Assembly (NCBI GenBank): GCA_008973525.1
Contig: WACJ01000124.1
Span: forward strand, 2,232,001-2,296,000
Length of the DNA: 64,000 nucleotides
DNA from: Stenopsyche tienmushanensis
Taxonomy: Eukaryota > Arthropoda > Insecta > Trichoptera > Stenopsychidae
Reading direction: 5' to 3'
Both the position numbers and the translations under genes were made by a program. Of this stretch, positions 53,347 through 64,000 are shown piece by piece. The stretch's first letter is position 1, and each line of letters starts with the position of its first letter. The notes beneath the pieces are model-generated. The model was given only the letters and a program-made list of their open reading frames with translations. It had not been told where the DNA came from and did not search any database.

Positions 53347-55239
53347 TTAACTGATTTCATGGTTACGCATATATGCGTCTTTCGTGTACTATCGGTAGAC
53401 ACGGGAGTGCGCACTAATGCGTCTTTAATCATGGAATTCATTATTAAATTATTAAAAAAAGAGTCTAAAGCGATAAATATTTAAATTTCTAGTTAACAGA
53501 TTCCTTAAAAAACATAAACGCCCCGCGTCAGGCGAACGACAATGCCGTGTATAACCCGACGGAAATGTGTTAAGAATGAAGTATGCGTTCAATATACCGA
53601 ATATCCTGTAATTTATCATCCTTACACAATAATTGAATATTCCGCGATAAATAATTTGTGAAATTGTAAAACAAACAAATATATATAAAATTATTGCTAA
53701 ATATTAAATTTTGATGTATTATTTTGTTATGTAATATTCCTTCATAAAAATACCATTGTCATGACATCATTTTTAGTTACCTCACATATGATATTTGATA
53801 GGGTAAAATTTAAAACTTAAATATCCAATAATTATAAGTCGATTGCCTTCTCTTCTCAAAACGATTTTATTTTATCATCTACCAGCATTCTTATAAAATG
53901 CCCCTGAATTTTGCTTAAAAGTTGTATGAAAACAATATGATTCCTCTATTTTTTCTGATAATATTAATGCAATTATTAGATCAGACATACAATTTATTGA
54001 TCAATCTTTGATGTTATTAATGGACATTAACAGCTCCTGTTTTAGTATGTTGCTATTCCTTTCTATTGCTGAATACAAAAAACATAATTACAGGCATATA
54101 CCTTATGCTTATTATACAGCAAATAGTAAATTGGTTTACCATGTTAAATGGAGGTTCATAAGAGTCAATCCATAAAGAGAAAGACAGAATTGCTTAACAT
54201 TTCTTTTCCAACGAAATTTTTCAACAAAAATAATTTTGCAAACAAAACTTGAATTTTCTCGTTTATAAATAGTTCACCATTCGCTATTGTACGCTATTAC
54301 ATCTAGTTTATAATAGATGCTTCGTAAATATGTAATAGTGATATCGAAGTTGGTTGTCGTGAAATGATGTAATCCAGCAACCACACACCACATGATGGTA
54401 CGCATTCACACGCATTTACGCACTTGGTTTACCATTCATGAACCTCTTCGCCATAGTCTTGCGGATGGTTAAACTTCAATGGAAGTGTACCTCCCTCCAA
54501 TGCTCAAAATTTTTTAAGAGATGTATAGTTACTACAGTCCAACTCGGCTTTTTTCGAGTCCATGTGTTACTTTTGTTTGATATGATCCATTGTGAAGAGT
54601 CCCCGTCTTGCGACCCACCTGGTATGGAAGCTAAAAGAGCGAGTGAAGTTCCCCCTTTCATATAAAGCGAATTGGGTCAACTTAAGCGCGTGTAAGTCAT
54701 TTTTACGCTTTCGTGAATCACTTCCGTGAGTTCTTTTTTTAGTTCTGCAAGAATGAATGACATTTTTGCCGAGAAGGCTTTGGAGCAGCTTCCAATATGG
54801 GAATCTTGCACGATTGTAGCAGAATCGAATAGGAATGCAAGCGAAGAAGCGATTTCTACTCACGACATATGCGACATCGAAAACCTTTAAATCGAATTAA
54901 ATATATGTAACTATAAATTATGTATTTGAGCAAATAATAGTATTTTAAGCAACTTACTATCACCAATTTTCTTATGGACGACTTTACTACCGGAAGAATG
55001 TATTCTTCTCTATTAAAAACATTATTTATTGTCCCCATAACTAGTAATAGTACGACTTTGAATAATATTTTTTTACAATAATTGAATTCTTGATTTGTGA
55101 CGTTATTGAGATAGTGACGGAGTATTTGAAATAGCAATGAACAAGATCATATGGCAAGATTAACAAACGCTGGATGGCTAAAAAGTATTACCAAAATGCC
55201 ATGCAACAATCACCAAACACGGCAATACAAACACCAATG

Positions 55240-56040
55240 ATGCTTAACGCGCTCTAGTCGGTAAAATGAGGCACTTGTTCCAGAAAACATTAAAAAAAGT
55301 CTACAAAATAGTTTTGGCCAATCGTAAATTGAAGTTGCATGAGATAGCTGACACCTTAAAGATATCAAAAGACAGTGTATTCACCATGTTGCATCAACAT
55401 TTCTACATGAGAAAGTTCTGTTCGAAGTGGGTACCATGTTTGCTCACAGTCGATCAAAAACAATAACGCATCGATGTTGAAACAATGGATGCGACAATGG
55501 ATGAAACATGGATCCTTCACCACACTCAAAGTGGCAATCAGCTAAGTGGACAGCAACCAGCAGAATTCGCTCAAAGGGACAAAAACAGCAAATGTCAACT
55601 GGAAAAGTTTTGACCTCCATATTTTGATATTTTATTCACCGATTACCTTGAGAATAGAAGAACCATCAACAGCGAATATCATTTAGTATTATTGGTGCTT
55701 TTGCAGGAATGAATTGCGAAAAAATGATCCCAAATCAAGTAAAAAAAGTGCTCTTTCACTAAGACGATTCACTGTGTCACAAATCAATCGAACAATACAA
55801 AAATTGCACGAATTGCACTTTTAATTGTTTCCCCGTCTACCATATTCTCCGAATCTGGCTCCCAGCGACTAATCCCTGTTTGCAGATCTAAAAAGAATGA
55901 TCCAAGGAAAGAGATTTGACTCCAATGAAGATGTCATTGCTGAAACTGAATCCTATTTTGAGGATAAATATAAATCGTTCTAGAAAAAAGGCATAGAATT
56001 ACCAAAACTAGTGATCAAAATGACTAAAATATTTTTATAA
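55240..56040 (+). pseudogene. Dead mariner transposase
   Basis: Frames covering most of a mariner transposase are visible. The N-terminal helix-turn-helix region (VYKIVLANRKLKLHEIADTL at about 55297-55357) runs to WVPCLLTVDQKQ. After a gap of roughly 50 codons come MDETW (55497-55511), INSEYHL, a degraded FH*DD block, and APSD (about 55860-55871), then FADLKRMIQGKRF and AETESYFEDKYKSF. The three catalytic aspartates of the DD34D class are still visible, but several frameshifts and stops make it inactive. Confidence 0.9.
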
Positions 56041-56811
56041 CTTTCTGTAGCAAGATTTTTTTGTGAAACTAGACTAAGAGCGAGTATATTTGCAAATCAA
56101 CAATTTATTATAATCGTTTATTAAACATTCCTCAAAGTTTAGCTGCAATTGAAGTTATACACATAGGCTAAGAAATATACTGTTATGTATGATGATTTAT
56201 TGTTATATTGACAGCTTAATCTATTCGGTCAGATTGATTTATACAAACAACAAATGCACTTGTTGTTTTATGTTTTGTTGTTGCTTGTAAGTGTTTGCAC
56301 GTATTAAAGATATTTATGTATAGACATGTAATAGTTTGATGTTGAGGTCCGAGTACGAAAATAGTTAAAAAACACGTCGTTTAAAGCGATAATTTGTAAT
56401 AGTCGTGGATGCTTTACTAAAGTCATAGAACTCTAGCGAGATAACCTTCTAAAAGTGCAACAGCACCATTAAAATTATCAACGATGTAAAACAAATATAA
56501 TTGTATCAGATGTGCAAACTAACATTACAGAACCATTAAAATATGTTTTAAATTTGTAGGCAGTTTTTCTTTTTGTGCTTATCACAGACGCAAATATGGG
56601 CTCAGGCTGCTTGCCGATTTACGACCCGAACAATAATGTATAGATGCCGTTGGCTGTCGAAGCGTTTCATTTGCAGTGCCTGTCATTTGTTCACGTTTCA
56701 CCTAGATATCTGGGTTCAATGCTCCGACCCAAGAAATGTTATCAAATAATAGCTCAACTTTTAACTATAATATTTTTTTTTGTATCTGTATGATTTTAAT
56801 ATTTATAAATT

Positions 56812-57374
56812 CAGTCGACCAGCGGTAATCCGACACAAGTTTTGCAAGGCGGTGTCGGATTATATGATGGATAGGATGCCCACGACCCCTTGTAGTTCGG
56901 AACTTTTTGAAAAAGTACTTAAATAGTAAAATGGTGAGATATACATATTTAACATTATAGAATTAACGCCATAAACACAATGGTCATAGCAGTTATAAAA
57001 AATAAAAAACTGTTACCGTCATCAAATGTATTCCATGACGATTTTTAAAGCCTTTCAACCGTCCCTTTATATGTACAAAGTCTTATATTTTTATTATGTC
57101 CTTGTGAAACAACTTTGCTTTCATGGCCAATATGGGCCCAAAAATAGGTGTACATATTCCACAATTTATGTTTCAAATCATAAATTGTGGATTATCCTAT
57201 GCCGTATTCACTTATCAACTTACAAAAAGATTCATTACGATTTTTGCGGGCCAGAAGCTTACTTTTACATTTTTATAATGACGATGCTTTGTCGTACATA
57301 TGTACATGCATTGGCATGTCGGACTACAGGGGAGCGCCGGATTAGACTGGGGCCGAAATACCGCGGGTCGACTG
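56812..57374. mobile_element. Tigger-like MITE with TIRs and central hairpin (563 bp)
   Basis: It begins CAGTCGACCAGCGGTAATCC and ends with the inverted counterpart GGTATTT...GGTCGACTG (ends TACCGCGGGTCGACTG). Ends of the CAGTNGACC...ATCCG form are typical of Tigger elements. TA follows the right end (57375-57376); the left flank is TT. A hairpin CCACAATTTATG/CATAAATTGTGG lies near the middle (about 57159-57190). The two open frames inside overlap in opposite directions and have no family match. Confidence 0.7.
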
Positions 57375-58651
57375 TAATCAGTTTGATACGCAATTTTGTG
57401 GTATGCTAAGAGATAAACAATCAAAAAATGAAACAACCACTTACATATACAAGTGCCACTAACTCGGACGCTCATTATTATTTGATGATCAAATGTTCAA
57501 GAAATGCAGTTTCATCATTATTTTTTTTCGATTCAATCATTCGCGGTTTTAATACCACAAGTGCATACAATGTTATAATATACTCGTACTTTATTTACAT
57601 TTGACATATTGACATAAAATACAGAAATATCAATACTTAGTCATGGACGATGAAGTATAAAAAGATGCAGAATATTTTTTTTAATATGAAGACGATGAAC
57701 AAATATTGCTGTATTTGATTATTTTAATAATGCATTCCATTATGAGACACCATATCGAACGATAACGATGATAACACATCATATGCCGGAGCATCAAATC
57801 GTTAACAAATACATCGTTAGCAAATCAGTCACTCATAAAAGGCCCTGCCCTGCTTTATTATCGTTGTTCTACTTTTTTAACAAAGTATTTAATTTTTCGA
57901 TCTACAATGATTTGTTTCCATAATTGAGGTTTGAATCCTAACCTTTATAATAGAAGTCCAAAAACAAAACAAACTACATATGTATATGCTACAAATACTA
58001 GGTTACCTATGCAGAAAATTACAATACATTAACTTTCAATGCATACTTGTGGTATTTATATATATAAAATATGGATTGAGAATCCCATTCAATACATTCA
58101 ACACAATAGACATAGTTTGCGTTTTTCCGCTTTATTAATAAAATAGCCACTAAATGATTAATCTGAATAATCAATACGATACTTAAATATAGCCATTTGT
58201 ATCATCGATGATCACAGTAATAATAAAGATATATGCGTAGAAAATTGATTACAATCACACATTTATAAACATTATTAATAATATTAAATTGAACATTGCA
58301 GAAGCAAGATGCTAATGTCTATAAACAATCCAACCCTTTTTAATTTGAGAATATTTTCTATTACATTCACTCTTGTAAGCACTGATATCTTGCAATCTAG
58401 AAAATCATAAAAAAATAATCATGGATAGATTTACAATAATGCATTTATTTCCAAAGTGGGTGGTTCCAACCTCTTAAGGGTGTTTACATTTTTACTAGGG
58501 AATAAGAATCTTTCAATATAAAATTCCCTTTTTGCATCAAATACTTGAATTTTTTTATTCATTTCTGGAAGACTATTTTTTTGCAATTTGAATTCTACGC
58601 AAAAATCTATATGTTTTCTTATTTAAATCTCACTGTCCTAAAGTAATATCT

Positions 58652-59466
58652 TTGAAAATATGTACTCTCATCATAGTGAAATCTGAAAAAATCTGCAAAA
58701 TAGTGAAAATCGAGAAAGTCGCTGAAGAAATTATGAAAGTCAACGAAAGAGTTAATCAATATCTATGCTGCAAAGAACTTACCGAGCATACGACAGGACA
58801 AGATGTTTTTGATTCTATTTCTTCATATTTAAAATATCATGGGAGTTATGTGTAGGAATTTGTACAGATGGATGATTTTATAAAACCTCTTCAAAATAAT
58901 GATTGGTGAGCTAAAATAGCATATTTAATAGATATTTTTAATTACTAAAATAAGTTATAGTTTCATTCGCCGAAGAAGAAGAATTAGTCTCATTGTCGAC
59001 TGATCGTACTGATATCGTGATGAAAATTAAATTTTCCGAAATGGTCATGGAAGACTTTTCGATTTTTGTCCAAGAGGAATGAAAATTTTGTTACAGTTTT
59101 CGACATCATATTTGTGTGAGCTTAGTTTCTCAACAATAACTAATATGAAAACTAAAAAACAAGAAAGACTTACGAATTTAGACGAAAAATTGAGGGTTGC
59201 TATATCAAATATTCGACCTAATATTTCTGATATCTACAAAGCTAACAAGCTCACATTATTTGATATTTTAATGATCATATAAATTCCATTATGCTAAGCA
59301 GGGACGTCATTTTGGGTGGACAAAGAGAGAAAAATGCCCTCTCCCCCGGATTTACCACCTAAAGAGAGCTTTCAAATATTAATACAAATATTGGTGCAAC
59401 GCCACTTTTTTCCCATGATCAAAAGTGCACCGTGACTTCTAAAAGGTTGAGAATCACTGTACTAGG
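58652..59466 (+). pseudogene. Dead hAT transposase, C-terminal half
   Basis: Fragments in several frames read KELTEHTTGQDVFDSISSYL (58780-58840), a broken EEELVSLSTDRTDIVMKIKF (about 58970-59035), and an open stretch 59079-59282 holding TSYLCELSFSTI and MKTKKQERL. These are the end of the RNase H-like core and the dimerization region of hAT transposases. The region closes with AGGTTGAGAATCACTG (59445-59460), the reverse complement of a hAT terminal repeat. No zinc finger or left end was found. Confidence 0.8.
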
Positions 59467-62400
59467 ATATTTTCAATATCTATGAATCAAAATTCATGTA
59501 TGAAATATTTTATGCATAATAAGTTAAATGAGCCACAGTTGGATGTATTCTTTGTTATTATAAAACAGTGTTTTTCAACTACGAGTGGCAATGAAAAAGC
59601 TAAGATCTGCTCCGATCATGATTTCAATTGTCCATCCACTTTGATTCTTAGCCGAACCACCATTATAGCTTCATGCTTTGTAATTCTCAGAAAATTTCGC
59701 TCCATTTTTATTACGCTCTTCAATTTTGATTTAACACGTTATAAATGATTCACATCCCTCAAAGCTCTCTATTTCTATACGTATACCCATTCCATAGAAC
59801 CACGACATTATATAATTGTGTATCACTGTACCGCAAGGATAAAAATATGAATACCGCAAATTTTACGTACTATGCATGGTTGGGCAAACATCTTGATTTT
59901 ACACGAACGAGTTGTATGAAGCGTAAAAACATAAAAACGGCGATAAAAGTCTTCTTCCGAAGATATTTATCTTCAGATAAATTGGGTATATCCTCCTTAT
60001 ATATTCCCTTCCCTGAATTGATGCTTTCCCTGGCTTCATTTTTATACATAATATTCGACGTCGTTCAACTGGCTGATATTACTCGCTCAGCCGGTAATAC
60101 ACCTTATCGTTAATATTGTATGTAAATCATAAAGTTGTTAGATTTCAGCTTTTTATATCTGCTTCGAAATTTTTATGAAAGAAAATATTTTCTGGGGGTT
60201 TACTGCCCTTTTAAAAATCGGCTATTTCGTCGATACACCCCCATAATCTCGCCCGGGGAATAATTGGGTTTTGTCGCACGACAATGATTTACTTCATATA
60301 TAATAAACAAGGCAAATGAAAGTCGGCGACATAAATGCATTTCCTTCAGATTTATCCAGCTCCTTGATAAAAAGCAATTTATCACCCACTATTTTGAATA
60401 TCAGTGTCCCTGTTTCGAGTGTATGATTTATATTGCCAGAATGGAAACGTATAACTTAAGCAAATCAGCCGCGCAAATAAAAACAAGAAAGGAATAAGCG
60501 TAAAGAAGAACGATATGAAAATATTCTAGCCGTACGAATTTCCCCGCGAGAGATTTTCAATGAAAAATGATGTCATAAATCGTGTTCCGATATACGGGGG
60601 TAAATAATTCATATAAAGAAAATCGTGAAGTTCTATTTATTAGAGCTTATGACACGTAATCAGAACACTATGATACAAACAAAGCATTCATTTGTGTGAT
60701 TTATTCACATTTGATAAACAAATTTGGACTTGTTGGTTATACGACATGCGGCATGTTGTGGATCGAAAATGACAATATTTAATCAAATACAAGCCGGAGA
60801 CTCGCTAGACATTATTGTTTTGTAAACATGAATTAATAAATCAATGTCGGTATTTATAATTGATATTAAATCGTTTCTTATATAACTAAAATATGTATAT
60901 AGGCCTTGGATGAAAAGATTTTCATAAACTTGTTTATCACATTAAGCAAAAATATGTTCTCGAAAAGGTTTAAAATTTGATCTTCTTGTAAATAAATCTG
61001 TTTTTTATTATTATTGAACGTAATTACGAATGACGTACGTACTCATTGAACAATTATTAATATATACTAATTGCGATGATCTATTCTAGATTTATATTTT
61101 TAGAACTTGAAAGAGACTCCAACTCTAATCCCCCGCAAGATTTATTTACTTGTTTAAGCAGAAGAAACGCGCGTATTTGACTATATTAGAAAATAATGTA
61201 TTTATATCTCGTCTATATTACAGTTTCATGCGTCACATACAAGCTTCGAAATAATTTATTTTTCAAAATGGATATGCCCATAGTTAAAAATATTATCTTT
61301 GAGAAAATTTCCTTAGACAAAAAAGAGTTTCTGTCATTTTGGCATATTATTCGTTTTTTTGTTAAGTCATTTAGAAAGATAATTAGTAATAAATTCAATT
61401 AAATATAACTTATTTGAAATCTAGGATACATTTTTGTTTTCAAACTACAATAGTTATCGGAATACTCGGGGAGAAACAGCGTGTCAATTTCCTCTACTTG
61501 CTTTTAGTATCAATTGCTACTATTGTTATGTATTTGAATATATCAACGAAGAAAACCCTTCCAAGCGCCTCAATTTTAGCCCTCGGACAATTCGTGCGGC
61601 ACCCACTTATCCAGCATTTTTATCTTTACTATTTCGACATTATTTTTTACTTTTTCGAATTATTCTTTCACAAATCGATCGTTCCCCGAATGCACTGTTA
61701 ATATTTCCACTTGTTTTAACTGCATTGTGTCCCAATTTGAGTTTATAAAGTACGAACCATGGAATAGGGCACGTCCCCAGACAAATAAATCCATTGGTGT
61801 CAGATCTGGAGGAATAGGGCCGCCAAAAAAAATAATTTACATGAATAAAGGTGCCCACAAAAGAAACCTTAGTTGAAAAATTAAAGAGGAAATGCTACTT
61901 CAGATAACTACAGTTTAAATAAAGAAAGGGTGTCGTACGTATATACGAAGCAGAGGTGGCCAATTTGAAGAAATTTTGCAAATGAAAAACTGGCAAACTG
62001 CTACCTCATGTAGCATACGATATGCTACACTTATATATAGCATATCGTTGAAAAGGGTATAATCTAGAGAACTATTTAAAACTAAGTTTAAAATAGTTTT
62101 TAGTTTTTTGTTTAAAGAATTTAGAATTTGACATTTCTCATTCGTTTGCACATTTTATGTGACTTTGGAAGCTCAGAAGTCATTTTCTTTAAACCAATTA
62201 CATAATATAATTATTTATATAGATCAAAAATACATTACAAAATTCAAAAACAGTCGAAAAATGTTGAAAAAACTTAACTCAACAAAACTGGCACGTAGGA
62301 CATAGGGCTTATGTGAAAAACCTAGTAAAAGATACCCCTAACCCCCCAAAAAGCTATGTCAGTCCATACGCCAAATATTCTATATATAAAATATTCGAAT

Positions 62401-64000
62401 ATTTTACCAATTTCATATTACCATTAAACCGATTGATGGATCACAAATATTCAAGATAAGCTGTTTGAGTTCCCAAAAAATAACCGGTTGGAACTTGCCA
62501 GCCATAAGACAGTCATACTATTAGTTTTAATGTTTAAATTAGAGCAGAATATTTCCTACGGCTCATAAATAGTGTAATAGGCTGAATCAAAATCGATGCT
62601 CTGTAATCAGTAATTTGACAGCTACAGTGAAACTTGAAATACAAGTATTCATAAATACCGAAATTATGATTTTCTGAATACCAAGTATTATAATCCTTAA
62701 TTTCATACAAAAACGTGAACAGATTCAGCAAAAGCAACCATCCAGTAATTTCTTGGCATTGATCTCATTGAGATTTTTTCGAAATCAAAATGATAATTAT
62801 ATGTTAGCCTACCCTACGATATGCGAATAGTTAATACTGCATATTATTGTGAGCTTTGGAAAAGTTAATTTCAAAATATTACTCCCTTGGAATGCACACA
62901 TATGGAAAACAAAACTGAATATTTTGAATAAATGTCAAATATTTCAAAATAATGACTAACATATTGTTATCCCTTGACAGTGTTGTCCAAATTGGATTCT
63001 AAGAAAACTCCAATCAAAACTCTGAAATTGATGTTATCCGTAGGTGTCTTGTAAATGTTAATAATTTTACTATTTCACTTTCATAAAATCGATATTTTCA
63101 TACTCCTATCTTAGACCTACACATAGATCAATATCCAATAATCGTATATGATTGAAGACTTTACAGGGTCGATATCTATCCCTGACATTTCTATATTTTC
63201 AGATAATTTTAGCCACTATAAAAAAATAGTTATGCTCGTTAACATTATACAATATTTTCGTAATTGATCTTGAATGGTCATCCAAGCTACGATGCACATG
63301 CTGTATCATCTGTCATGATAATATTTATTATTAAGCGACTAAAATTTCCAGTTCATTTTGCTAAAATATTGTACATGTATGTTGTTCAAAATATTACCTA
63401 TGACTTAAATAATTATTTGTTTAGGCAATTACAACAAAGTCGCATTAAATGCTTGCAAAAAGTGCAAATATAATTACTAAATGTCAATTTTAGCTGTCTG
63501 AGCTTTGCTGTGCTATCATGGGCGTCGAGTTTACGTTTTGAGTTTGTTCTTATCCATCGGAAAAATTGATGTTTGCTCAATAATCTCACAAAGAAACTGG
63601 AAGAAGTCTTTGATCTTCGAGATCTTCAACCGCATTTTCTTGTCACGTTTCATTTTTACGGTTTATGATTATGAAATTAAAAAAATAGTGGGCACGCTGC
63701 GCCCGTTGATTTGATTTGGTGTCCGACGAAACAAAGTGGATTGAGTTTCTCATGATGTTGGACGTGCTCATCTGTTTCAGAACTGAAACTTCGTAAATGC
63801 AGCAAACAACACGAAACGAGCTCAAATAAAATTAGAAGCGTTAGATCTTGTGAATCATTACTTAGCACCTCATTTTTGAGGGTTTCGTATCGAAGATTAA
63901 TTCTTGTAAAGTTTAAGTGTCAAAGAAGCTGCGCAATTTAGCTGATCGCTGAAAATCAGGTCTTGTCATATAAGCATCAATACTTTTTTAAGAGAAATTT
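59467..64000. other. Right-hand gene-poor stretch
   Basis: Only the 47-bp repeat copy was recognised. GC-richer patches lie at about 60180-60640 and 63490-63870; short frames on both strands in the latter resemble no family I know. A gene truncated by the window edge cannot be excluded. Confidence 0.4.
62110..62156 (+). repeat. Dispersed 47-bp repeat, copy 2 (no MITE)
   Basis: Same-orientation match of 41621-41667. Here GTTTAAAG stands in place of the duplicated GTTTAGAG, so this may represent a paralogous empty site for the hAT MITE. Confidence 0.7.

Noticed and set aside
54476..54863. Overlapping frames on both strands of a GC-richer patch
   Set aside because: No domain in any frame; better explained as non-coding island DNA.
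61951..61970. CAGAGGTGGCCAA as the start of a hAT element
   Set aside because: No matching opposite end or target duplication found within the window.

Overview
This is an AT-rich, intron-bearing, repeat-rich eukaryotic segment, most likely from an insect. The strongest pointer is a complete clip-domain serine protease gene, a family confined to arthropods and typical of insect haemolymph. Long gene-poor stretches, decayed mariner, hAT, Tigger-like and piggyBac-like elements and a tRNA-derived SINE fit an insect nuclear genome. I cannot name the order or species.

Two protein-coding genes can be assembled exon by exon with matching splice phases, both on the minus strand. The first (10940-12684, 4 exons, 198 aa) encodes a small secreted four-cysteine protein resembling the GM2-activator/ML-like or DUF1091 group of insect lipid-binding-type proteins. 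The second (17087-20261, 7 exons, 419 aa) encodes a secreted clip-domain trypsin-like protease with an intact catalytic triad, of the kind that works in the prophenoloxidase or Toll activation cascades. I see no other real gene. Most remaining open frames are short and have no recognisable family.

The rest is mobile-element debris and unassigned non-coding DNA. Three copies of a Tigger/pogo-like element lie at 5008-5801, 21371-22302 and 26217-26815; in the first, the terminal-repeat motif has expanded into a 14-bp minisatellite. Five copies or fragments of a piggyBac-like MITE family lie at 15.4, 47.6, 49.3, 51.6 and 52.9 kb. A hAT MITE with an exact 8-bp target duplication is at 41291-41620. 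Dead ZBED-type hAT transposases are at 44.7-46.0 and 58.6-59.5 kb, a dead mariner at 55.2-56.0 kb, a Tigger-like MITE at 56.8-57.4 kb and a SINE at 33.7-33.9 kb.

The most unusual object is a perfect 283-bp inverted repeat (141-bp arms, 1-bp centre) filling most of intron 1 of the first gene. AT microsatellites flank it on both sides, and each arm carries a sequence resembling the degenerate hammerhead-ribozyme core of Penelope-like retroelements. Between the repeats, GC-richer non-coding islands recur every few kilobases and are candidates for conserved regulatory elements.
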